A stretch of 64,000 nucleotides of DNA, from contig NZ_POSP01000001.1 of assembly GCF_002885975.1 (NCBI RefSeq), forward strand, positions 310,001 to 374,000. Reading direction: 5' to 3'. Below are positions 48,062 to 55,930 of this stretch, piece after piece. The first letter of the stretch is position 1. Each line of letters opens with the position of its first letter. A program made the position numbers and the translations under genes. Origin of the DNA: Paucibacter aquatile (GTDB lineage: Bacteria; Pseudomonadota; Gammaproteobacteria; Burkholderiales; Burkholderiaceae_C). The notes beneath the pieces are model-generated. The model saw nothing but the letters and a program-made list of their open reading frames with translations, searched no databases and was not told the DNA's origin.

Positions 48062-49933
48062 ATGAATCTCGACTCCAGCCCTGAAGTCATCGCCACCGCG
48101 ACCGCCGATTCCTCCGCTCCTTCGTCCTACCGCCACACAGAGCTCGACGCTTCCGAGGGTCAGGTCTTGCCTGACCCCGATCCCCACCTTGACCTCGACC
48201 CCGAGCAAGAGGCGGCTCGGCTGGCCGCGGAGCGTGCCGAGGCCGAACGCCTGGCCGCCGAGCAAGCCCGGGCCGAGGCTGAAGCCCAGGCCGCCGCCGA
48301 GCGCGAGGCCCGCCTGCAGCGCCTGATGCAGCGCATCGCCAAGCACGCCGATTTCGCCTCGATGAAAGACTCGACCCGGCTGCTGCAGAAGATCGCCCGC
48401 TCCGAGACCGCCCACGCGCGCGCTCTCAGCGGCGCCATCTCCGACGATGTGGCCATGACGGCCAAGTTGCTGCGCCTGGTCAATGCCGCCTTCTACAGCT
48501 CGGCAGGCGGCGGCAACATCACCAGCCTGCAGCGCGCCGTGGCGCTGATGGGCTTCCAGACCATTGGCATGGTGGCCAATTCGCTGATGCTGTTCGAGCG
48601 CCTGCCCAAGGGCGCCGATGGCAACCGCCTGCGCGGGGAGTTCGGCCGCGCCCAGCTGGCGGCCCTGCTGGCCCACCAGTTCTGCAACAGCAGCAAGCAG
48701 CTCGATGGCGCCTACCTGATTGCCCTGTTCCAGAACCTGGGCGGCATGCTGGCCGGCCTGCATTTCGCCGAGGACATGGAGGTCATCGAGGCCGCGCTGC
48801 ACGCCAAAGGCCTGGAGGAGGGCGGCCTGGAGTGGCAGACCATGCGCGAGCAGCTGGCCCGCGAGCAATGGGGTCAGGGTCTGGAAGAGATCGCCGTCGA
48901 GGTGGCGCGTCAGTGGGGCTGGCCGGAATCGGTGCGCGTGGGCATGCGCACGCTGCGGCCCAGCAACCTCGAGCGTGCCTGCAGCCCCGAGGAATACCAG
49001 CGCGTGCTCTGCACCGCGGCCAACACCCTGGCTGCCCAGCTGCTCAAGCTGCCGCACAGCGGCACGCCGGAGGAGCGCGCCGAGGCGCGCAAAGCCTGTG
49101 TCGAGCGCTTCGCTGCCGAGCTGGCCGTGCCCCTGAGCCTGGACCCCGAGCCCCTGCCCGAGGCGGTGGAGAGCGTCAAACAGGTCTGGGACGATCTGGC
49201 CAAGACCTTGGGTTTTGGCCCTGTCGTGGCAGCACCGGGCCCAGCCAAGCCCAAGCCCGCGGACCCCAAAGCACTCCAGGCACACAAGCCGCGGGCGGGC
49301 GTTGCGGCGCAGGCACCCGCTATGGCCGCACGGCCGGCACCTCCAGCCACGCCTGCGACTTCCCGCCCGGCCGCCTCCAACCCCGCCATGGCCGAGGCCT
49401 TGTCCAGCGCCCTGGAGCAGCTCAGCGAAATGGTCTTGTCCGGCGCCGCGCCGGGCCAGCTCTTGCAGCTGTGCATGAAGCAGATGCATGCCGCACTGAA
49501 GCTGCAGCGCGTCATCGTCTGCCTGCGTGATGCCGACGGCGCTTACCTCAAGGGCCGCATGGGCCTGGGCGAGCGCGCCACAGCCCTGGCGCCCCTGTTC
49601 GACATCCCGCTGGCGCCGCCGACCGAGCTCTTCGGCCTGCTCTGCAGCAAGGGCGCCGACACCCTGATCTCCGACAGCTCCGATCCCGTGATCGCCCAGC
49701 GCCTGCCCGCCTGGCACCGCCAGCAGGTGCGCGCCGGCACGTTTGTTCTGCTGCCCCTGGTCGCCGGCGGCCAGGTCCTGGGCGCTTTTTATTGCGACCG
49801 CGCCGAGGCCGGCACCTTGCACATCAGCGAGCGCGAGCTGACCCTGCTCAAGACTCTGCGCAACCAGGTGGTGATGGCGATGCGCTTTGGCGGCGGTAAT
49901 GGCGGCGGCGGTGGCAGCAGTAGCAAAGGCTGA
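48062..49933 (+). CDS. HDOD-GAF protein, second of a tandem pair
   Basis: A 623-residue paralogue of the preceding gene with the same order: charged leader rich in Glu/Ala, HDOD domain (KLLRLVNAAFYSSAG retained), Ala/Pro-rich linker, and GAF-like domain ending with a Gly/Ser tail. The two proteins agree closely in the HDOD and GAF parts and differ in leader and linker, which points to an older tandem duplication with relaxed linkers. The function is unknown. Confidence 0.8.
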   Translation: MNLDSSPEVIATATADSSAPSSYRHTELDASEGQVLPDPDPHLDLDPEQEAARLAAERAEAERLAAEQARAEAEAQAAAEREARLQRLMQRIAKHADFASMKDSTRLLQKIARSETAHARALSGAISDDVAMTAKLLRLVNAAFYSSAGGGNITSLQRAVALMGFQTIGMVANSLMLFERLPKGADGNRLRGEFGRAQLAALLAHQFCNSSKQLDGAYLIALFQNLGGMLAGLHFAEDMEVIEAALHAKGLEEGGLEWQTMREQLAREQWGQGLEEIAVEVARQWGWPESVRVGMRTLRPSNLERACSPEEYQRVLCTAANTLAAQLLKLPHSGTPEERAEARKACVERFAAELAVPLSLDPEPLPEAVESVKQVWDDLAKTLGFGPVVAAPGPAKPKPADPKALQAHKPRAGVAAQAPAMAARPAPPATPATSRPAASNPAMAEALSSALEQLSEMVLSGAAPGQLLQLCMKQMHAALKLQRVIVCLRDADGAYLKGRMGLGERATALAPLFDIPLAPPTELFGLLCSKGADTLISDSSDPVIAQRLPAWHRQQVRAGTFVLLPLVAGGQVLGAFYCDRAEAGTLHISERELTLLKTLRNQVVMAMRFGGGNGGGGGSSSKG

Positions 49934-49958
49934 GTCGCCGTCTGCCTTGTGGGGCAAG

Positions 49959-50246
49959 CTAGTGCCACAGCCCGGCTTTGCGGTACCAGCGAAGGCAAAG
50001 GACCTCAGCCAGGTACAGCGAGCCCAGCGCCGGCAGCAGCAGCCACCCGTTCAGCAGGCTGCCCGCAAACAGGGGCAGGACCAGCAGCCAGCACAGTGCT
50101 TTGTAGCGAAACGGCAGGGCGCGGTAGCGCGCCGCCTTGTCCGGCGAGCGTTTGAATTCGCGGCGGTGCAAGCCTGCCACGGCGAGTGCGCTGAGCAGCC
50201 AGGTGCCCAAGAAGAGCAAGAGGTCGGCGCTGAGTTGCGAATTCAT
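49959..50246 (-). CDS. Small membrane protein
   Basis: A 95-residue protein with hydrophobic segments near residues 6-24 and 48-85, separated by a basic stretch (HRREFKRSPDKAARYR). No family is recognised. It is convergent with the HDOD-GAF gene, with 25 bp between. Confidence 0.55.
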   Translation of the reverse strand: MNSQLSADLLLFLGTWLLSALAVAGLHRREFKRSPDKAARYRALPFRYKALCWLLVLPLFAGSLLNGWLLLPALGSLYLAEVLCLRWYRKAGLWH

Positions 50247-50308
50247 CGCCGGGGTTCAGCTGGCGTGGCTTCTGGCCATGGCTTGTGGTTGGCGCAACTT
50301 GTGTGGAA

Positions 50309-50812
50309 TCACCCGCCTGCCAATGCTTCGCAAGCAACGCGCTTCATTGGAAAGTCGATGCCGCGCAGGGCGCCGCCGCGTTGGCCTTCGATTCGCGCGA
50401 GCAGGCGATCACCGGGCAGTGCGCGGTAGCTGATGCGCTGCGGAAAGTCGTGCTGCGGGTTCTCAAATGTGACCGCGGTTTCGCTGACGCTTGTGCCCGT
50501 GAAGGTCGTCTCTTTCTGCCCTGAAGGCAGGGCGATGTACACGATCTGACCTTCGGCATTCAGCCGGATCTGCAAGAACTCATGCGCCACAGTCTTGCCC
50601 TTTTTCACCGTCCGGGCGACACCCAGCATGCTCCCGCCGGCCGGCGGCAACCAATGTTCGCCGGAGCCCGGCTCGCCCGACTCCGATGCCCAACAGCCGG
50701 ACATCCAACGCAATGACGACAAGGGCGCCTCCTGGCTCTGGGCCGCCGAAGTCAGGCAAAGCGCTGTCAGTGCGGTGAGGGTGGCCAAGGTGGCGATGCT
50801 GGGGTATCGCAT
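50309..50812 (-). CDS. Exported DUF6265-like protein
   Basis: A 167-residue protein with a signal peptide ending near SAAQSQ. The mature part has LRWMSGCWASE, PPAGGSMLGVARTV and NPQHDFPQRISYR, motifs of the DUF6265 family, a lipocalin-like beta fold of unknown function. It probably acts in the periplasm. It is the last non-cassette gene before the array. Confidence 0.78.
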   Translation of the reverse strand: MRYPSIATLATLTALTALCLTSAAQSQEAPLSSLRWMSGCWASESGEPGSGEHWLPPAGGSMLGVARTVKKGKTVAHEFLQIRLNAEGQIVYIALPSGQKETTFTGTSVSETAVTFENPQHDFPQRISYRALPGDRLLARIEGQRGGALRGIDFPMKRVACEALAGG

Positions 50813-51091
50813 GGAGAAGCGGTCCTTCCGCGGTTCATCGGCGGCGTCGTGGCAACAAGCCCGCTACTAGAAATGCAGTCTGTCTTGCTCAGTGCCCCAG
50901 CAGCGCACGATTCCCAAATCCGGTCAGCGCCGATGCCCGGTCAACTCGATAACCCGTCTGCGACCTCACGGTCACGCCGAGCGAATAGAGCCCGGCGCAT
51001 CGGCGCCCTTATGCAGCCCGCGCAAATTAAGCACTAGCAAAAGAACACCAGCCATTTATTGATTGACTCGAAAGGAAGTCCTACTAGACAG
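50813..51091. other. Gene-free flank at the left end of the cassette array
   Basis: No gene or complete attC is seen. If the array followed the usual plan, the attC of the terminal cassette should extend leftwards from the R box at 51092, but the sequence here shows no matching RYYYAAC box and no long palindrome. The array seems to have been cut off at this point. Confidence 0.5.
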
Positions 51092-51098
51092 GTTAGGC
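51092..51098 (-). other. Truncated attC (single R box) at the array end
   Basis: GTTAGGC pairs exactly with GCCTAAC at 51476, so these are the two boundaries of the DUF5076 cassette. The rest of this attC is missing to the left. Confidence 0.6.
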
Positions 51099-51131
51099 CG
51101 CTGACTCTCGCCGAAGCCCACCGGCCTAGGC

Positions 51132-51443
51132 CTACGAATGCCCAACATGAAACTCACCCACGACTTTCGAGGTTGGTAGGTCCAGCTCGTTGCTCAGCGC
51201 GGCAACAACTGCTGCGACCGTTTCGGCCGCAGGCACCCCGCGCCGTTCGGCCCTTGCGTTTCCAATGTGCCTCACAAGATCGGCAAGATAAATTCCCCAT
51301 GCCTCTGCTTCATTGTGATCATGAACATCAAAGTGCCCGATGTTCAGCGTGCAATGAAACCCCTTCTCAGCGATCCAAGCGCTAAGCATTTGTATTGAGT
51401 TTTCGTCCCGCTGAGCGGCGGGCGGTATCACGAGTGTTTTCAT
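51132..51443 (-). CDS. DUF5076-like cassette protein
   Basis: A 103-residue protein, the last cassette of the array. It matches the DUF5076 pattern: an N-terminal LVIPPAAQRDENS, then SAWIAEKGFHCTLNIG and WGIYLADLVRHIGNA. The function is unknown. The ATG at 51443 is preferred to a TTG four codons upstream. The stop lies 34 nt from the boundary R box. Confidence 0.7.
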   Translation of the reverse strand: MKTLVIPPAAQRDENSIQMLSAWIAEKGFHCTLNIGHFDVHDHNEAEAWGIYLADLVRHIGNARAERRGVPAAETVAAVVAALSNELDLPTSKVVGEFHVGHS

Positions 51444-51475
51444 TGAGTCCGACAAAGGCTGATGGATTGCTTGCG

Positions 51476-51586
51476 GCCTAACGTTGAAGTTGAGCGGCGA
51501 GAGGCGGCTGGGCGCGGAAGGCCCAGAATGAAATGGAGGCCTGGAGAGACCAGTCGTTGCGAGTCGGCTCGAACGCCGGGTTAGGC
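51476..51586 (-). other. attC site, 111 bp
   Basis: Boundary boxes GCCTAAC and GTTAGGC enclose an imperfect palindrome with the central block CCCAGAATGAAATGG, shared with other 111-bp sites in the array. The stop codon of the next gene lies within the right-hand box. Confidence 0.88.
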
Positions 51587-52183
51587 AGCACTGAACGCCT
51601 CTGCAAGGTTCTTTCTCCAGCTAGTGGCGATACTTCCCGATTCGTCGCGATCGATGGTAGCCGCTAGGTCGAGGCACGCGCGGGCAGCCTCAGAGGAAGG
51701 GAGTTCGGGCGCCAATTCCGACAGAAGCGCCCCAAGGGAAACTATGGACTTGTAATAGGTTCGGTGATCTTCAATGAGACGAGTAGCCTTTTGCCGAAAC
51801 TCCGGATCGACGTAGGCAGCCGTAGCGGCAAGTTGTGGCGAAGTCCAACTGCCCGCTGCGATGCAAGACCATAGTTCAGCTAGAAGGGACTCGGATGCGC
51901 CGGTACACGCAATGGCGACACATGCGATGTTATGAAACCTCCAATTTCGTGCGTGCAGCAACGACACGATGTCACGCTCAAGATGTGCCGGATCAGGCTG
52001 TGTGAGTGCATTACGAAGTTTGTTAACTTCGTCCTGAATCTCCGAACCTCGCATGGACAGAAAAGCCAAGTAGTTGGAAATGCTGAGCCTGCAAGACCGG
52101 CCTTCAAACTCACTGTCGCGAAAGAAAAGAGTCTGGAGCGCAGCGTCTTCTGCCTGACGATTGATTGGTGGGAACTCACGCAT
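51581..52183 (-). CDS. Cassette protein of unknown function, all-helical
   Basis: A 200-residue protein. No family is recognised. Predicted by eye to be almost entirely helical, with repeats of hydrophobic residues resembling HEAT-type folds (NIACVAIACTGASESLLAEL). There is no signal peptide. Its TAA stop is formed by the attC box to its left, the usual cassette layout. The GC content is lower than that of the chromosomal genes. Confidence 0.65.
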   Translation of the reverse strand: MREFPPINRQAEDAALQTLFFRDSEFEGRSCRLSISNYLAFLSMRGSEIQDEVNKLRNALTQPDPAHLERDIVSLLHARNWRFHNIACVAIACTGASESLLAELWSCIAAGSWTSPQLAATAAYVDPEFRQKATRLIEDHRTYYKSIVSLGALLSELAPELPSSEAARACLDLAATIDRDESGSIATSWRKNLAEAFSAA

Positions 52184-52193
52184 GCCTGGTGCT

Positions 52194-52304
52194 GCCTAAC
52201 GTTTGAGCTAACCGGACCGTTGCGGCGTGTGGCTAAAAGCCCGCCATTTCATTCTGGGCTTTTAGCCACACGCCGCAACGGTCCGGTTGAGCGAACAGTT
52301 AGGC
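52194..52304 (-). other. attC site, 111 bp, with near-perfect stem and inverted loop
   Basis: GCCTAAC...GTTAGGC boxes enclose a perfect 33-bp inverted repeat (arms beginning AACCGGACCGTTGCGG). The central block reads CCGCCATTTCATTCTGGG, the reverse complement of the block in the other 111-bp sites. Confidence 0.92.
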
Positions 52305-52305
52305 T

Positions 52306-53157
52306 TCACTGGGGCACCAACTCCCACCCGCTTGCCTTCCAGCGAAGTAATGCGCTCGAAAGCCGGTTCGGCGCGCGCGATTGAATATTCTTCACGAGTG
52401 CGCGCAGTGCGTCAATTGCGATTGGTGTGTCCTCGCTGATATAGAACACCGCATCGGTCGCTGGAATTGCGACGATAAGCACACCACCCTGCTCCTTCGC
52501 GAGTGGAGCCCAGGTATCAAGCAGTAGCAGGCGGCTAGGGTAGAAAGAATCACCAACGAGTTGGCCGATCTGCCCGCCTCCAGCAATTTTGGCGACTTCC
52601 ATGAGCGGCTTCTGGCTCTTGCGTAGATTCTCTAGCCCGAGATCAAATACTTCTTGGGCTGTTAACCCCAGTCTTTCATTGTCCTTGTCCCCAAGCATTC
52701 GAATTGCGCGTGGCGTATCAATAACTGGGAGTGCTACCAAGCCCTCAACGAAGGGGCGAGGTTGGATCTGCGCTGGTCCCGAACCGCCAACGCTTCCTTG
52801 AGCTGATTGAACGTACTGGCTTGTCCGCAATACAACCCGTACTGAGTCTTTGCTCGGCGGAGTGTTCCGCTCTTTATGGACCTGCGCCGCGCCTTTGATG
52901 TAGCGTTCAAGTTCAACAGGACAGCCCGAAGTGTTGTTCCTGCAGAACCCGAAGACCCGATCCAGATTCGCCTGAAGTTCACCGAGCCCAAGTGTCAGGG
53001 GCCCCTTGATAACAACAGCTTCATCGCCGACTTCCTTGCGGAGCATCTTGGCCACGTAGTCAGTGAATCCTGGCTCGTCGCGCGGAACTTCTTGGGCATG
53101 AGTCGCGCTTGCAAGTGCGAGCAAAAAGAGCGCGAGGGCTTTGCGAAAGGTTGGCAT
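52306..53157 (-). CDS. Exported DUF1444-like cassette protein
   Basis: A 283-residue protein with a signal peptide (LFLLALASATHAQ). The mature part resembles DUF1444/YtpQ-type proteins (RPFVEGLVALPVIDTPRAIR; LGLTAQEVFDLGLENL; SFYPSRLLLLDTW). The molecular role is unknown. The stop is 2 nt from the attC box. It is one of the longer cassette genes here. Confidence 0.7.
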   Translation of the reverse strand: MPTFRKALALFLLALASATHAQEVPRDEPGFTDYVAKMLRKEVGDEAVVIKGPLTLGLGELQANLDRVFGFCRNNTSGCPVELERYIKGAAQVHKERNTPPSKDSVRVVLRTSQYVQSAQGSVGGSGPAQIQPRPFVEGLVALPVIDTPRAIRMLGDKDNERLGLTAQEVFDLGLENLRKSQKPLMEVAKIAGGGQIGQLVGDSFYPSRLLLLDTWAPLAKEQGGVLIVAIPATDAVFYISEDTPIAIDALRALVKNIQSRAPNRLSSALLRWKASGWELVPQ

Positions 53158-53180
53158 GTCGAAGATGGTGGGGTTGTGAA

Positions 53181-53237
53181 GCCTAACGTGTGAGCTCGGC
53201 GGGCGGCGGAGCCGTCCGCTGCAGTGAAAGGTTATCC
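53181..53237 (-). other. attC site, 57 bp
   Basis: GCCTAAC at the left and the variant GTTATCC at the right enclose GCGGGCGGCGGAGCCGTCCGC, the short-stem type also seen at 57007 and 59341. GTTATCC pairs with GGATAAC at the other end of the cassette, which confirms this boundary over an alternative GTTAGCC at 53256. Confidence 0.85.
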
Positions 53238-53256
53238 GTCATGCCGTCGCCCCCGG

Positions 53257-53808
53257 TTAGCCGCCCGACACTTTCGGAGCAAGCCAGTCGAACGAATCGG
53301 AGTTGCAGGCAATCTGGATTCCACTTGGTCCCTTCTGAGCCGAGACAATCACATGAGCTTCCTTTTCGTGGCGATGAAATGCACCGTCTCGCTCCGAAGG
53401 AAAGCCGGCCGATGAGTAGGTCTGCATTAGCAGTTCCATATGGCGGTCAATCAAACTTGAATCTGCCAACCAGATGGTGAACTGAAGCATCACAACCTTC
53501 TCGGCACGAGGCTCGACAACCGCACGGTACTGGACCCCTGATTCAGCGTCCAGCTTTGGCCTGAAAGTGATGACTCTTGCGCCATTCGAGCGCCCAACGT
53601 TCTCTGCGATGACTTCAAGTTGCGATGGATCGAAGCGCCGCCCAATTGCTAAACCCACGAAGTCGCCACGTAAGCAGATTGGCGAAGAGACGGCGTATGG
53701 AGCGGTGCGGGGCACTACTTGTGCGATCTCCGCCCCGAGGGCCAAGCTCGGACAAACTATCGCGAACGTGCAGACACGAGCTAACGCTGTACGACAGAGG
53801 CTGCTCAT
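53257..53808 (-). CDS. Exported cassette protein of unknown function
   Basis: A 183-residue protein with a signal peptide (VCTFAIVCPSLALGAE). No family is recognised. The C-terminal half holds GAFHRHEKEAHVIVSAQ and a single Cys. The ATG is only 4 nt from the upstream attC box. Confidence 0.6.
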   Translation of the reverse strand: MSSLCRTALARVCTFAIVCPSLALGAEIAQVVPRTAPYAVSSPICLRGDFVGLAIGRRFDPSQLEVIAENVGRSNGARVITFRPKLDAESGVQYRAVVEPRAEKVVMLQFTIWLADSSLIDRHMELLMQTYSSAGFPSERDGAFHRHEKEAHVIVSAQKGPSGIQIACNSDSFDWLAPKVSGG

Positions 53809-53811
53809 GAT

Positions 53812-53880
53812 GGATAACGTTGAAGCTGAGCCGCTAGCGGCGGCCTGCCGATGCGAGTCGGCTCAAGCGACAGGTTAGCC
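53812..53880 (-). other. attC site, 69 bp
   Basis: GGATAAC and GTTAGCC boxes enclose GCTGAGCCGC...GAGTCGGCTCAAGC. The stop codon of the next gene lies in the right box. Confidence 0.86.
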
Positions 53881-54342
53881 GGCTCTTCGAAGTACTGCAT
53901 TTTGAATCGAATCAGTTTCAGGGAAGGCGGCCAAGAAGCGCTGTTGAGCCACCTCAGGAAGGCCAACAAGAATGGTGGCGCTGCTGTCCCAGCAAGCGAT
54001 CTCAAAGACTGCACCTTGCAATTGCGGCCCAACCTCGGAGCCAGTCCAGAAGTCCGGGTTGCCTTGGACGTACGGGGCAGCAAGTACGGTAGGACGGTGG
54101 CCAACTGGCACCGCACTGAACACAGCCCAGATGAACTGGATTTCATTGCATTCAAGCAGGCGACGGAGCTCGACGCCAGTGATCCATTGGTCTTGAGGCG
54201 AGAAGTCCTCGCCGTAGTAGTTGGTCTCGACGTCACTCAAGTACCAATCGAAGTCTGATGCCGAGATTCCCAACGCATGCAGCGTAGCTCGCATGTCGGT
54301 GAAGAACGGAACTCTGTCGGTCCTCTCCAGGATGAGGTTCAT
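53875..54342 (-). CDS. Cassette protein of unknown function
   Basis: A 155-residue protein from the ATG at 54342; a TTG five codons upstream would also be in frame. It is acidic and Trp-rich (FDWYLSD, WITGVELRRLLE, FIWAVFSAVP, NPDFWTG). No family is recognised and there is no signal peptide. The stop lies within the attC box. Confidence 0.6.
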   Translation of the reverse strand: MNLILERTDRVPFFTDMRATLHALGISASDFDWYLSDVETNYYGEDFSPQDQWITGVELRRLLECNEIQFIWAVFSAVPVGHRPTVLAAPYVQGNPDFWTGSEVGPQLQGAVFEIACWDSSATILVGLPEVAQQRFLAAFPETDSIQNAVLRRAG

Positions 54343-54360
54343 CGGGTATGGCGCCAAGAC

Positions 54361-54419
54361 GGCTAACGTTGAAGCTGAGTCGCGAGCGGCGGCCTGCCGA
54401 CGCGAGTCGGCTCGAGCGG
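54361..54419 (-). other. attC site, left part, split by an insertion sequence
   Basis: GGCTAAC starts a site closely similar to the 69-bp attC at 53812 (GAAGCTGAGTCGCGAGCGG...GAGTCGGCTCGAGCG). It breaks off where the IS begins. With 55920-55930 it restores a 70-bp attC. Confidence 0.88.
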
Positions 54420-54426
54420 AATGCGA

Positions 54427-54440
54427 AGGGACTTCCCACC
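54427..54440 (+). repeat. Left subterminal inverted repeat of the IS
   Basis: AGGGACTTCCCACC; perfect reverse complement of the right repeat at 55903-55916. Confidence 0.92.
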
Positions 54441-54516
54441 TTCAGGCAAAGGCGTCAAAGCGCCAAGATTGGTGGTGTTGGTCATCAATCTGCAGCCATT
54501 TCGAAAGGGGAAGTCC

Positions 54517-55596
54517 ATGGACAAGAATACCCAAGTTCCAGCGGTGCGCGTAGGCGTGGATCTCTCTAAGCGAGTCATCCAAGTGCACGCCGTTGACGGC
54601 GGTGGCCGCGTGCTGACGAACCGGGCGCTGGCCCGCGACAAGTTCCTGGCTTGGTGTGCGCTGTTGCAGGTCGGCTGCATGGTGGTGATGGAGGTCAGCT
54701 CCAGCGCACATCACTGGGCCCGGGCCCTGCGCGCGATGGGGCTGGATGCTCGCATCATCTCGGCTCACCTGGCCGCCCCCTATCGCGCCGAGGGCCACTG
54801 CGGCAAGAACGACGCCAACGACGCTGCGGCCATCTGCGAGGCGGCGAGCCGCCCTCACATGCGCTTTGTTCCGGTCAAGAGCGTCGAGCAGCAGAGCTTG
54901 CTGTGCGTGCATCGCTTGCGCGAAGGCCTCAAGGCGGACCGCACGGCCTGCATCAATCGCATTCGCGGCCTGCTGCTGGAGTTCGGTGTCGCCGTGCCCA
55001 ATGGATCCAGAGCCCTGCGCCTGGTGCTGGACGAGCTGCTGGAGGACGGCGCCAACGAGATGAATGGCTTGGCCCGCATGACGCTTCGCCGGGCGCAGGC
55101 GCAGTGGCGTGAGCTGGACGAGCACCTAGCCTGGTGCGACGAGCGACTGGCCGCGCATGAGCAGGAGAACCCGGAGGTGCGTCGCGCCGGGCAGCTCATG
55201 GGCATCGGCCCCGTTGGCGCATCAGCGGCCGTCGCCACAGTCGGGGACTTCAGACAATTCAAGAGTGGAGCCCAGTTCGGCGCCTGGCTGGGTCTAGTGC
55301 CCAAGCAGCACTCCAGCGGTGGCAAGCCTCACCTGGGCACCATCACCAAGCGCGGCGATGCCTATCTGAGGACCTTGCTGATCCAGGGCGCCAAATCCGT
55401 GGTCAACACCGCCCACACGCGTAGCGATCCGATCTCGCGTTGGGTCTTGGCCCTCAAGGAGCGCTCGGGCTGGCAGAAGGCGGTCGTCGCCCTGGCCAAC
55501 AAGAACGCCCGCATCCTCTGGGCCGTCATGACCCGCGGCGAGCGCTTCGATCCCCATCACATCAGCCTCAAGCCCGGCGCCACCATGCCGAGCTGA
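54517..55596 (+). CDS. IS110/IS1111-family DEDD transposase
   Basis: A 359-residue recombinase, complete. The RuvC-like DEDD catalytic residues are Asp15 (VGVDLSK), Glu59 (VVMEVSS), Asp99 and Asp102 (KNDANDA). The C-terminal Transposase_20 domain has MGIGPVGASA and FGAWLGLVPKQHSSGG, with the conserved Ser near residue 266. The ATG at 54517 follows GAAAGGGG and matches the family N-terminus. Members cut and move without terminal inverted repeats or target duplication. It is transcribed opposite to the cassettes. Confidence 0.95.
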   Translation: MDKNTQVPAVRVGVDLSKRVIQVHAVDGGGRVLTNRALARDKFLAWCALLQVGCMVVMEVSSSAHHWARALRAMGLDARIISAHLAAPYRAEGHCGKNDANDAAAICEAASRPHMRFVPVKSVEQQSLLCVHRLREGLKADRTACINRIRGLLLEFGVAVPNGSRALRLVLDELLEDGANEMNGLARMTLRRAQAQWRELDEHLAWCDERLAAHEQENPEVRRAGQLMGIGPVGASAAVATVGDFRQFKSGAQFGAWLGLVPKQHSSGGKPHLGTITKRGDAYLRTLLIQGAKSVVNTAHTRSDPISRWVLALKERSGWQKAVVALANKNARILWAVMTRGERFDPHHISLKPGATMPS

Positions 55597-55902
55597 GTCT
55601 CCAACTTCCATGCACGACGACACACAGAAGATGCACTGACAGGTCAGACCGGCAGCAGGCAAGCTCGACTAACCAGTGGTGGCGCGCGGTCTTCGGACCC
55701 AGTCCACGCGAATGGAATGGAGCCCTGCTGAGCGGTTCGTATCTGGGTCCGCAGCGCCAGGGCACCTGCCAGCGACTGCAACAAGGCCGTCTGTAGAGTG
55801 GCAGTCTGTTCTCTGTTCAGCCCTTCGTCCGAGTCGGCGTGTGCAATCCAGATCAATCGGGGTCAGGTCTTGCGGGGGGATTCAATGAGACGGTGTTGAC
55901 GC
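55597..55902 (+). ncRNA. Right noncoding end of the IS, candidate bridge/seek RNA locus
   Basis: About 300 nt without a gene, between the transposase stop and the right inverted repeat. In the IS1111 subgroup the RNA that pairs with target and donor DNA is encoded downstream of the transposase, so this is where it should lie. Short exact matches to the attC target occur: CGAGTCGG (55830-55837) and GCTCGA followed by CTAACC (55663-55674). These are too short to prove a guide. Confidence 0.45.
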
Positions 55903-55916
55903 GGTGGGAAGTCCCT
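55903..55916 (+). repeat. Right subterminal inverted repeat of the IS
   Basis: GGTGGGAAGTCCCT; perfect reverse complement of the left repeat. Confidence 0.92.
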
Positions 55917-55919
55917 GTA

Positions 55920-55930
55920 AAGGGTTAGGC
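55920..55930 (-). other. attC site, right part, after the insertion sequence
   Basis: AAGGGTTAGGC completes the attC begun at 54361; it holds the GTTAGGC box (55924-55930). Confidence 0.88.

Larger units (their letters stand above)
54420..55919 (+). mobile_element. IS110-family element, IS1111-attC type
   Basis: A 1,500-bp element inserted in an attC. Subterminal inverted repeats AGGGACTTCCCACC (54427-54440) and GGTGGGAAGTCCCT (55903-55916) are perfect over 14 bp. Setting 7 bp outside the left repeat and 3 bp outside the right one, as in known IS1111 elements, restores an attC of the expected length. No target duplication is seen, as usual for this family. It holds one transposase gene and a long right-hand noncoding end. 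Confidence 0.9.

Noticed and set aside
53256..53262. GTTAGCC as the right box of the attC at 53181
   Set aside because: GTTATCC at 53231 gives the standard 57-bp site and pairs exactly with GGATAAC at 53812; GTTAGCC would not.
54421..54516. A longer transposase start beginning inside the attC/IS junction
   Set aside because: The added 32 residues would be encoded by the inverted repeat and are not part of the family; ATG 54517 has a good ribosome site.
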